Assembly: GCA_000469685.2 (NCBI GenBank)
Contig: LS997564.1
Span: 27,325,459-27,389,458, forward strand
Reading direction: 5' to 3'
Source of the DNA: Haemonchus contortus
Lineage: Eukaryota; Nematoda; Chromadorea; Rhabditida; Trichostrongylidae
Length of the DNA: 64,000 nucleotides
Part shown: positions 9,086 through 18,579 of the stretch, one piece after another
How the letters are laid out: each line of letters begins with the position of its first letter
How positions within the stretch are numbered: position 1 is the first letter of the stretch
The notes under the pieces: generated by a model
Database searches by the model: none
Seen by the model: only the letters and a program-made list of their open reading frames with translations
What the model was told of the DNA's origin: nothing
Translations under genes and position numbers: made by a program

Positions 9086-10145
9086 TACAGAACCTTGGAG
9101 AATGCTCATTCCTCTCCTCTTCAGAAGGTAATAGATGTTATTTCCCAGTGGTCAGCTTTCAATAAGCTGCCGCCTTCTGTTAACAAAACTAAAGTGCTTC
9201 ATCTAGGTTATCGAACCCAAAAGTACAGTGCCGCATAAACGATTCAGTCCTTGATTCAGCTGAATCTGTCGCAGATCTGGGATTTATAATTAATCAAAAG
9301 CTTGGCTTTGGGGAACACTTGAAAAACCTAGCGATGAAGGCAGAGCAGAGGGTATACCTCCTTTCAAGTCACTCTAATCGAAAGATCCAGCATTGCTTAT
9401 AAAGGCTTATAAAATTTACGGTACTGGAGTTTGGCACATGTATTTATTTCCCTCATACAAAGGCGGCTGTAGACTGGAGAGGATACAAAACAATTTCACC
9501 AGAAGGTTGTTCATTAGATCGTTGAGGTTTACTTATGTCAGTATACTCAGATGTGTCATCAGAGACAAAATGCTCTATTCAGATTCACTTCATTTGAGGC
9601 GGAGGATTAATGACGTTTTGATGGTGTATAACATCATCAACAATCGAATTAATTTGAATAGTCATCCCTTCTTTCAAATGATCCCGCCTAGGACTAGAGG
9701 TGACAAGTTCAGGCTTTCCTTTCGGCTTCCTAGGTCGTCGGTGGGTCGTAAGTTTTTCACTTTTTGAGCTGGGATGGAGTACACAAGGATGAGCAGGGTT
9801 GTTCAACTTTCGACCTCCTTCCGAAAATTCAAAGGCTCTGTTATCCGCTACCTCCATGTATCTCGCTGAGTTTTGTGCTTTCGACTGTTATCAGTTTCAT
9901 TTGTAACGAGGTGTTGTTGTTTCTTTTTGCTGATTTTTTTGTTTGGCTATCTATTACCACATGTGGCTCAACATGTAATAAATCAAATCAATCGATTCTC
10001 AACTATCGTTCAGTGTGGGGATTTCATCTTTCTGTGCAACCAGCGTTCAAATGTGAAATGTGTATAATACAAGGTACAGCTAACAAGGGAAGGATCCCAA
10101 GTCGAAGTGGCCATTTGAAATGGGACCTATAACACTAGACGTAGC

Positions 10146-11285
10146 TTTTGATGCTGATTTCAAATCTGCGTTCAAAATCTGCCAAACGATTCTCTGAACG
10201 AAGGTATGGAGGTGGTCTCCAGGGAATGTTCCACAAGGGCAAAGCACAAAAGCCATGGTCGCCGGCAGTCCAGCAGTGGCAGCTTGGAGTGGAGGTAAGC
10301 GTGACGCTTCATAGGCACGGGATTAAGGTTCGGGTTTGATGGGCGGCGGCGTTTTTGCATCTTGCAGGACTTTTTTCTCCAAGTTGGAAAAATCTTATTA
10401 TGTTAGTTATACCGCCTTCAGCAACTTACTAAATGCTGGAGACGAGCCAGTTCCCACTTGAACCGTCTGACATCTACTCCAACCACCAACATTACAAAAA
10501 TTCTAATCTTATTATTATACATTTCAAATTCAGTGTAAGATAACTTTTACCTATTATAAGCGGATACGATAGCACGCAGTGTTTAAAACAAAAAAGTCTT
10601 CCACAATGAGCGTCAACCGACAGCGACCAAACATCAACGACCCTCTAGATGTGCTTGCTGTTTCCTCTTCAGCATCCGGTTCCCACAGTGGATCGGCCCC
10701 CTCGTCCTCAATCACGCAGTCTCAATATCGAGGTCTTCGTGAAATGATTCCGCAAGGCAGAGGAGAAACTATCTATCAACTTGTGCTCTTTCCTTGTAAG
10801 GGCGCCTTCAAAATCACAGGATCCAGAATACTTCTTGTTCTTTAGTGTTACATCCATCCATGTATACCATACTTTGTCGCGTTTGCCACATGGCAATCCT
10901 TACCTTTTTTGAAAACTGACCACAACCCCGACCTTTTTTGAAAACTAATCGATAGCAGTGGAGGACGGTTTAAGTGGGAACTGGCTCGCCTCCAGCATTT
11001 AGTGAGTTGCTGAAGGCGGTAAAACTAACATAAGAAGATTTTTCCAACTTGGAGAAAAAAGTCCGGCAAGATGCAAAAACGCCGCCGCTCATCAAACCCG
11101 AACTTTGGTCCCGTGCCTATGAAGCGTCACGCTTACCTCCACTCCAAGCTGCCACAGCTGGACTACCGGCGACCATGGCTTTTGTGCTTTCCCCCTGTGG
11201 AGCATTCCCTGGAGACCACCTCCATAACTTCGTTCAGAGAATCGTTTGGCAGATTTTGAATGCAGATTTGAAATCAGCATCAAAA
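10146..11285. repeat. Large inverted repeat (arms 10146-10467 and 10965-11285)
   Basis: The two arms of about 322 bp are reverse complements at roughly 94-96 percent by eye (for example gatgctgatttcaaatctgc with gcagatttgaaatcagcatc, and ctggctcgcctccagcattt with its complement). They flank a loop of about 497 bp. Homology stops sharply at the outer ends. Both arms keep open frames in two registers. One begins MQKRRR(P/S)SNPN (10360-10172 minus; 11071-11259 plus) and one ends LGVEVSVTLHRHGxKVRV (10148-10339 plus; minus strand in the right arm). This may be a fold-back element or an inverted duplication of a gene fragment. Confidence 0.85.
10606..10795 (+). CDS. Exon-like ORF in the inverted-repeat loop
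   Basis: ATG at 10606 opens MSVNRQRPNINDPLDVLAVS, then a Ser-rich segment and QYRGLREMIPQGRGETIYQL. It ends at a good donor (TCCTT followed by GTAAGG at 10796). The protein text is compositionally natural, with a Ser/Gly linker followed by an ordered-looking segment. No domain is recognised and no downstream acceptor could be assigned. It could be the first coding exon of a host gene, or a captured exon. Confidence 0.3.
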
Positions 11286-11451
11286 AATTTTTGAATTCTT
11301 CACGAGATTGGATCACCGTTTCCTTCGCATTAGGTTCCAATTTTCTATTTGATGAAGGAAACCCCCAGATTGAAGAGAGAGGGCCGTCATCTGTTACAAT
11401 AACTTTGCTTCCTCTGATAGTACGACCAATCCCATTTTTCGAGCACTTCAT
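11092..11451 (-). CDS. Unrecognised 119-codon ORF crossing the right repeat arm
   Basis: The minus-strand frame starts in unique sequence (MKCSKNGIGRTIRGSKVIVT, then SREEFKNFLM) and continues into the repeat arm (SNLHSKSAKRFSERSYGGGL). Inside the arm, GGAG followed by GTGGTC could act as a donor. Between the arms this frame differs at about 7 of 60 residues, mostly by conservative changes (K/R, F/L, A/V, I/T). That is weak support for it being the coding register. No family is recognised. Confidence 0.22.
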   Translation of the reverse strand: MKCSKNGIGRTIRGSKVIVTDDGPLSSIWGFPSSNRKLEPNAKETVIQSREEFKNFLMLISNLHSKSAKRFSERSYGGGLQGMLHRGKAQKPWSPVVQLWQLGVEVSVTLHRHGTKVRV

Positions 11452-11565
11452 GATAGTGCTAAGAGAGCCGAATGTTCATGAGCCACCACACACACTTTTC
11501 TCAAAGGTTACGCCAGCGTAGAATTGCGCAAGCTGTAGGCGATTACAAGTGAAGTCTAATTTTGC

Positions 11566-11826
11566 GAACTGTGCAGAGATGCATTAAAGGAAGATGTGAA
11601 AAGAGAAGAACATCACTTAAGAGTGAGGCTACTGAGATTGGAAAGAGCATCCCCCGTTGGAGCTTCGTCAATCAAGTTGAGTTTGCTTTGTCATTCTGAC
11701 GGAAAGGCACTACATTCTTCTGTCTTAGGTGTTTTCTTCTCCAGATTTGATAGCAACAGAAATACGACAAAGCAATGGCGACTTGCGCTAAGGCTAACTC
11801 GCACTCTCCTTAGGATGTGGAGTTGA
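11566..11826 (+). CDS. Exon-like ORF with coiled-coil look
   Basis: ELCRDALKEDVKREEHHLRV is charged and heptad-like, followed by LLRLERASPVG. The downstream part of the frame is less protein-like. There is no domain and no confirmed splice site. It may belong with the exon at 10606 or be chance. Confidence 0.15.
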   Translation, partial: ELCRDALKEDVKREEHHLRVRLLRLERASPVGASSIKLSLLCHSDGKALHSSVLGVFFSRFDSNRNTTKQWRLALRLTRTLLRMWS

Positions 11827-11829
11827 AAG

Positions 11830-12650
11830 GTGTACTTTACCGATCAAATCTTCAGTTTACATGTGAAAATATCGTAAAGTAGCGAAGCACAAGCGGAGAA
11901 GATGACCTTGGCAAGAGTAAGACCCTTTATCGGCTGCCTGGACTCCGAGTTTTCACGATATTTTCATGAGTGTTTGGATACCCAGAGATCGGGTTACAGA
12001 GCTCCGGATGACCCCCAGAATGGAAGTTGAGGTTGTTTGAGAGTTGGGCGATGTAACGGCTATAACGCTTATCAACGCATTTCAACAGCAGCAATGATTA
12101 CAAATGACCATGTTCCACGTGTGGCTTCAGTGTTCTCACTAAATGGGAGTCCATGGAATACCGCAAGCTTTATATAGTCGGTGTCGTTTGTTCATGGTAA
12201 AGTTTGAGAATACGTGATGCTTCAAGCAACGGCCTAGAAAAAGGATCCATTGTGGCAGAATGTTGGCACGCGTTTCCCAAATATGAGTGAGTTTGCACGG
12301 TACGCGAAAAACAAAGTCTAGTCAAATGCGGTTAAGCACAGTCATCCAAGACCAAAACTTCCTCGTTAAGAACATATTTGAAATACTCATTCATTAGCAT
12401 ATTTCCGCCTATTTCCTGACAATTTCGTCGTTTTCGAAGGTCTAAAAACAATTCCGATTTCTTTTGACTTAAACCAGCGAACTTCAAAAAAATTGCAATC
12501 TCGGTAACCGAGCGCTCACGTGAGTTCCACCCTTGGTAATTGTTTGCTTGACTTTGAAGGCATTAGAGCAGGTGAGGTTGTTCGATCTCGCCATTAATAA
12601 GTGGGTCGTGAGGTCACCTAGTGCATCCTTTCTCACTTGCAGTGCTCCCA
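11830..12650. other. No gene recognised; one short inverted repeat
   Basis: TGAAAATATCGT at about 11861 is the reverse complement of ACGATATTTTCA at about 11956. The spacing is about 95 bp. Otherwise there is no supported feature. Confidence 0.4.
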
Positions 12651-12653
12651 TAG

Positions 12654-12892
12654 GTGATTCAAAACAAGAAGACAATAATTATTTTAATGCTTTCAATCTT
12701 TTTACTCATGATTGCATTCCAGTGCCTTGTAGAAAACTTCTTCCCCTTTTCACATAGCATTTCTTGCTCCGATATTGGACTTGTGAGCAGGAATAACGAT
12801 ATTGACGTAAGAATCATGGACAGCATGAGGTTACTTTCTGCATACTCCTGCATGAAGCCAAGCATCGAAAATCGCAGATTCGGTGACATGTT
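12654..12892 (+). CDS. Candidate small secreted or membrane-anchored protein exon
   Basis: The frame begins with a hydrophobic leader (MIQNKKTIIILMLSIFLLMI). It continues FQCLVENFFP, with two later Cys residues, and ends before GTGAGT at 12893, a good donor. It lies just upstream of secreted-protein copy 2 on the same strand but is not similar to it. No family is recognised. Confidence 0.22.
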
Positions 12893-13390
12893 GTGAGTAA
12901 TTGTTTGAACAGGTCGACAATATGCATGAACATTTCATACGCATATTTATACATTATTCAACGAATAAATCCCAACTTCATAGGATAGCTCGTTTGCTCA
13001 TAACGATTTAATTATGGTACCGATTAATGAAGCAGATCCGAAGCATTTTGGTTGCGGAGCGTAGCTTGTCATGTCGCCTGATCGCTGTATCTGCATCAGG
13101 AGAAATGGAGAAGAGGGAGGCAGCATGTGAAAAAGTTGTTATGAGGCAACAGTTGTATTGCTGTGTCGACCTGTTCAAATATTTTCTTCCAACATGTTTC
13201 CGATTCTACTGAATGCTTGGCTTCATAGAAGTCGTGGGAAGAAAGTGCAGCTTTGACGGGAAAAATATTTACAAAACATACATTTATACAGCAGTTCTTC
13301 AAAACAGCCGCATGCTGAAGTGATGCAGCTGAAGTACCTTATTCTTGCTAATAAATAAGAGAGCAGCAGAAGAAGTTCATCACATTCGCA

Positions 13391-14648
13391 ATGTTGTTCA
13401 TCTTCGCAGTGCTGTCTTCCGTCGTAGCATTGGTCGCTGCACAAGGTGAGTGCCGTAATAGCCATACAACACGATACAGTCAACCGATTCCTGATATCTT
13501 TCGATATTTATCGAACCTGTTTCTCAACAACCATCATGATACACTTTTAGGCGCGAGTAGCCCGCTACCGAAGGATGCTAAGGATGCACTCAAATTCATC
13601 AACGAAGCCAATGATGAAACTATGGTTAGTTGCTTTTGTGATATGAGCTGGTGTGCTTGATTTTTCCATTATCCTTTCACATTTGGATCTGGAACGATTC
13701 TTTGGCGGAGGACGCAAGGAAGTGGGTAGATTTTCCGAATACTGTGCAGGCTGACGTGGTGATCAAGGGGAAGAAGTGCGTCGTCGTCTACATCTCCTAT
13801 ATCTGTTTCTTCCCATGGAACATAATGTTTTCATTCAGATGCTTCAAGAAGGCAGATCCAATGACTTGGTTTGATAAGGCGCTAATCGGCTTTGAAAAGC
13901 AATTCAATGACAGACAAAAAGACGTAAGTCAAATTTTAAATATTAATCTGTCATCTCTAAAAAGGCATTTTATGAACCACGCCGTAACCACAACATCATG
14001 AAGTTATTTTCGTGTAATCGTTTGATTGCACAAGAAGTTGTATATAAGCTTCAGGAGACTGACATTTTCGTGAGGTTCACCTTCTTTTCAACCTGGAAGT
14101 CGTATAACAGATCGCGACTACCCGACAAACGTTTCCATGACCCTATTGAAGTTCGAGGCCTCCAGCACGCACGGAAATCAGATAAATGCCACCACCCGCC
14201 GCAGCTTTATGGATTCTTCCTATCCGCCTAACACACGATAGTATCTACCGATCAGCGTTAGTTCTAGAAAGCTTGCGAAGTTCTGAAGAGTTGTTCCCTC
14301 CTTTGAAACTGACTTGCTTTCTTACAAGTTTCACCTGGAAGGCAATTGTCTTCACCACTGATTCAAAGCATATACATATATTCTTGTGTAGCAGAACTAT
14401 AACAGTGGAATGGATGCCCCTACCTTTGCTGAGTGCTCCCTTAGTAATTTTTCCAATCGTTTCTAAACAACAAATCTTTAAGCTATTTTGTCATTTGTTA
14501 CTCGTACGTACAGAAGAATCACCAAATTGAATATGTTAAGATCGATCAACTTGGAAAAGCACCAACCTTCGGATGCGACGGCGTTCTCAACGCACAGTTA
14601 AAGAAGTACGATTGCTTGACTTTCGTTTGCCTTTATAGGAAGCAGTGA
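13391..14648 (+). pseudogene. Small secreted protein, divergent CAP-like family, copy 2 (acceptor lost)
   Basis: Exon 1 (13391-13445) encodes the signal peptide MLFIFAVLSSVVALVAAQ. Exon 2 is 13551-13624, exon 3 13687-13775 (IWNDSLAEDARKW) and exon 4 13839-13923 (CFKKADPMTWFDKALIGFEK). A possible exon 5 starts after TTCAG at about 14054 and shares FFxxWKSxN with copy 1. The last exon, 14514-14648 (phase 0), ends FGCDGVLNAQLKKYDC..VCLYRKQ. Exon 4 and the last exon are both phase 0, so they could join directly. Exon frames are intact, unlike copy 1. The one clear defect is the intron 2 acceptor: the intron is 62 bp as in copy 1, but ends GG (13685-13686) instead of AG. It may be a young pseudogene, or may use another site. 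CAP-like, probably secreted; function unknown. Confidence 0.65.
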
Positions 14649-14662
14649 ATTGTTTAAATCTG

Positions 14663-14668
14663 AATAAA
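14663..14668 (+). terminator. Poly(A) signal of copy 2
   Basis: AATAAA lies 15 bases after the TGA. The equivalent place in copy 1 reads GCGTAAAT, so the signal has decayed there. Confidence 0.6.
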
Positions 14669-14689
14669 TTCTCGAATGAAATTCCCATA

Positions 14690-17600
14690 TCGCAGAAAAA
14701 GCAATTGTATCAGAGAAAAGTGAAATATTCTCTGCTGATCAACAGTTACAGAATGTATCAAATCATCACCAATCATTCCCATATGCGCTAAATGATAGTA
14801 ATAGGGTACATTTGGCTGACAATGAGTTGGTCAATAAGAGATGATCGACGAATTCAAAGGTGACAAAAGAGAAAAGAGGAGTGATATTCACCTTATCCAG
14901 CATTACTTGAGGTTCATCCTTATCCAATCGTGGACATTCGCTAGATAGCTGTGATTTCTGTCTTCACTTATTTTCTTTTTCTTTTTTGCGACATGAAAAG
15001 CTCGTCTGAAGGAAATACCTATGGAACAAGTGTGGTAAATAAAGGGGTTTTATCCTGCCATTTTCGTGAAGACTCTGTGTTGTAGACCTTTCTCGGAGGC
15101 TTTAACGGCACCGGCAGTGCATGTAGAGTACGTTATAAACAGCTCTCCTCCGACACCAGCTTCCACAAACACCCTTCTAGGTCATTGTTCTCAGGGAGTG
15201 GAAGAGCATCTTGTGATCGAGCCACGTTATGCTGGAAAATTACTTCTTTTCTTTGAGGTTTCTCTGTCGTTGTAAGGTAATGTATCAGCTTCCCCGTAAG
15301 GCATAAGTGCTGATCGAATCGTATGCGCCTACAACGCAGAATGAGAAAGGCAGTGGATCAGTCATTGTTTGTAGTCACTTTCACTTTACAATTCCATTTT
15401 CTTTAGAACACATATCTTGAGAAGAGAATAGCCTAGAATGGACTTGTCACCCCATCTGAGCTATAATGGAGATGTACGAGTAGGCTCCTGCGTTCAGAGC
15501 TGGCTCTTACAGGGCTAGCTAGGAGTCAATTCCTTTGTTTTTCTCTGAGCGGATATATAAAAACTGAATGAGATGCGGTGGTATTCTTCGAGCGTCTTGA
15601 CGATTCCGAGCTCAGAGCTTGCGGAAGCACTATTTCCGGCATGGTGCTCTTTCTTTTTCCTTTTATTGCTGTAAAAACTTGGACGGAGTTAGAGAGGTGA
15701 TCAATTCCCTTTCAAACAGTGCAGAAGCATATGGTGTTATAACTCACGTAGTAAGTCAAGCTGTTCCCCGAGGTCGGAGAGAAACATATTTTTCACTTTT
15801 CAGGACGTTTTCCAACTTTCCTACTGGTATACAGCTTGTCCACCCCTTTCTGAGCTTAGCAACTGTCATCAGCCTTCGTTGGTTTGACGGTTTGCCATAG
15901 TACCAGCGCCTAATTTGTGGCCAGTTGTTGTGGATATGGCAAAGGGTGTGCCGCCGTGAATTTTCGCTCAACTCTGAGCGCAATAAATCGCCTACAGTAT
16001 GACAGCTACGACGCAACTGCTGTGTCGCACATGCTGTACCGTAGGCGCTCAGCCTTCAACTTCATTTCTGAAGCACCCCACGGTTTCCAGCATGGTTTTT
16101 GTTCCAATCTGGAGACAATTTCACTCCTAATGCTATTCTTCGCAATGAACACTTTCCGCACCACTCACAACAGTAATCGCACCATTTTTAACCCATTATC
16201 TCTTTAGGGAATTCTTAGCCGCTTCCTCCGGAAATCCCTAATCTCATTTTTCTTCTTTTGAGCGCTGATCCGCGCCGTCGTAGGATCCGATCCGCTGTTC
16301 TTGCTAATCGTTGACGTTTCCTCCTATCTATGGCATTTTCTGCCATGAACTTGGCTTTGGTAGAGTTTTTCTCGGTCGTTTCTTTTCTTAGAGCTCCTTG
16401 AGGTTGCGGCCCATGAGCTTTTAACACTACTGTCAAGTGACCCAGTGATCCAGTGATCCAGGCATAACGTCGCAGGAGCTACTCTTTCACCTTGAGCTAG
16501 GCTGGGGCTATTTGCATGACTGTACACACATCTTTCGGAAACAACCGCGAACCTCTTCCAATGCCCTATCTACTCGAACCCGTGAAATTGCCTTTCAATT
16601 GCTCTGATGTTAACATGACCATCATAACCCTTCAATTCTAGATTCCCTGTGAGTGAGGCTTTCGTGGTGATGAGTTCGACAGTGTTTGAATTCCGTGTGA
16701 ATTTCCAACGATTTTCTCGTCCATAATTTCACACGACCCTTTGCTGTATACTGTCGAAGCCGATCGATCGCCACAGGATCTCCAGAGAACCGTTATTGAT
16801 TGCTTGGTACTACTCCTTGAGTTCGTTAGACCAGTAGTTCATATGAGACTACTGCATAGACTTTTTGATGCATTCCATGCTCTTGGGACTTCCCACACAT
16901 CTTCGAGTCTTCCCTGTCATCACCCAGCCACTAATTCCTACTTCTCAATGGTATTTCGAAAATGGGTTCTTTTAGAAATAAACAACCTGAATCGACAGAG
17001 TTCAATGCTCTCATTCGGCAATGTTTCAAGCTTCTTTTAACTTTCAGCATGCCCTGAAAGAAGCAATTTTGAGTGGGACTATTTTTTCCCAACTGCCCTG
17101 AGTACGGATGGGGGAGGGGGCAAAACTTGGAGTTTATCTCAGATCATCTTTAAGAGGAGAAAACACTTATTATTTACGAGTATTCGAACAGGGAAAATGA
17201 TTTGCCTGCAATAGTTCTGACTGTTAATGCTTGGGCCTTGGTCTTTCAAGCAGTAGTGATCGAGCTGATTAACTTCCAAGCCGTCGCCATTTTACTCATC
17301 TATTTATGTCATAACTCCTTTTTGGCATTTGCAGTAAAGTCGTCCCTCCTAAAGCCGTTTTTCTTTGATAGCCCCCTAGGTTACACAAGTTCGTTTTGCA
17401 CGAGGATCCAAGTTTAAGTTCTCACTCGGACCATGATTCTCAACACTTAGAAAGCCGAAAAATCTGTCATTTGGGTTGAAAAATTATACAATAAAGGTCG
17501 AGTGAGACATATAAATTTTGAGACTGACTTGGCTCAGAGTCCTCTTCCAAATTGGATCGGTGCCGCTCCCTACACCAGCGAGAGGGACAAAAAAAACAGC

Positions 17601-18120
17601 AAATTCGAACGGGTGAAGATGTAGGCGGCTGGGCTACTCACCTCTCATTCATTAGTCGTTTATTACGTGGGAACGCGATTGCACGGTGTTGAGAAAGTGC
17701 CAGCACATGTGAACTGGACCAGCTTCAGATGGACGGTATGATTGGAGTAAGTTGATTGTATTCTTCGAAACTGCCGGGTCACCTTGTTTTAAAGGTGCTG
17801 TCCAAAACTTCAGAAGTAATCGAATTATGAAAGTCCAGATTACCGGAGGACTTCGAAATCATGCAAGCAGCAATGAATTGTCTAGGAACTGCCAAGAGAC
17901 CTCAAAAGTTCCCGGTGTACATCGAACTGCTTTCATCAACTGACCGTAACATGAAGGGGGCAGTCTAGAAGCTCTGACTCATCGATAAACTGTAGCATGT
18001 CGCTCGGCTCCCTATTGGCAGAAGCTATTTCTTATGGGAAGAATTTGTCGAATGGGTAAAATCGATTAGTAGATTCATTGCGTCGTGTTTGTCCTAATCG
18101 ACCTTTCGTCGCGTACTATC
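14690..18120. other. No gene recognised
   Basis: Long run of short open frames on both strands with no motif. There is a small tandem repeat of cagtgatc at about 16441-16460. I see no RNA gene or repeat family that I can name. Confidence 0.35.
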
Positions 18121-18129
18121 TTGGTCCGT

Positions 18130-18575
18130 CTAGTATTGCTCTCAACCTCATTGGAGCGCTTCTGAGCATTTTTCTTTCCTCATTCTGTCATCATATGCTG
18201 GTGCTCCGAAAGAACGACGACTGCTCGGGCACCTTGAACTCAACAAGCGCAATAGCGGTCCAAGGGACGTTTCAGAAGCCGCTCAAATTGTAAGTCGAGC
18301 GGCTTCTGAAGTGAGCCATCTACTTTCGAGGAGCCAGAGTCAGTATTTCCTGTACTACCACAAAATTGGTACTTAGCTTGTAATTAAGCTCTCAACTTCT
18401 TCGAACAAGCGTCTTCTCTTTTTCTCATAATGTACTTGCTGAATAGATAGGACGGTGACAGATCGTGCTTCTTGTATGCACTCGGCAAGCGCAGTGGAGA
18501 TTCAGAGGTCGTTTCTGAAGTTGCCGAAAACGGGCTCAGATTGTGAGGGCGGTTGTTCCAAACCGATGTCTTCAA
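18130..18575. repeat. Diverged local duplication with a perfect hairpin
   Basis: 18130-18310 and 18400-18560 share the order caagcgcaatagcggtcc...gacgtttcagaag and caagcgcagtggagattc...gtcgtttctgaag, about 230 bp apart. The first copy contains TTCAGAAGCCGCTC, a 12-base loop and GAGCGGCTTCTGAA, a perfect 14-bp stem (about 18272-18312). The second copy has lost the pairing. Confidence 0.5.
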
Positions 18576-18579
18576 CAGT

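Larger units (their letters stand above)
6600..9990 (+). mobile_element. CR1-like LINE, degenerate, reverse-transcriptase core missing
   Basis: The 5' part (6622-6905) encodes a basic, Ser/Pro-rich stretch. From about 6906 an APE-type endonuclease follows: LTNIRSLTKNAHSLSYLIST, FALTETWL, then GGGVALLVKR, IVVYRSP, MGDFNFP, HILDLIFSNAP and GNSDHAAITF. The linker to the RT runs to 8088 (YKFLNFRINRKEGVP). The RT catalytic block is absent. After the inserted tandem array and an AT-rich stretch, homology resumes with VISQWSAFNKLPPSVNKTK at about 9125. It runs through LGFGEHLKNLAMKAEQRVY to the C-terminal thumb-like region (9393-9767; ERIQNNFTRRLF...RRRINDVLMVYNIINNRI). A tail AATAAATCAAATCAAT lies near 9980. 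Lesions include a frameshift near 7143-7150 in a G-rich run, a TGA at 7396-7398 where Trp is expected, and shifts near 6900 and 9230-9390. Confidence 0.85.
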
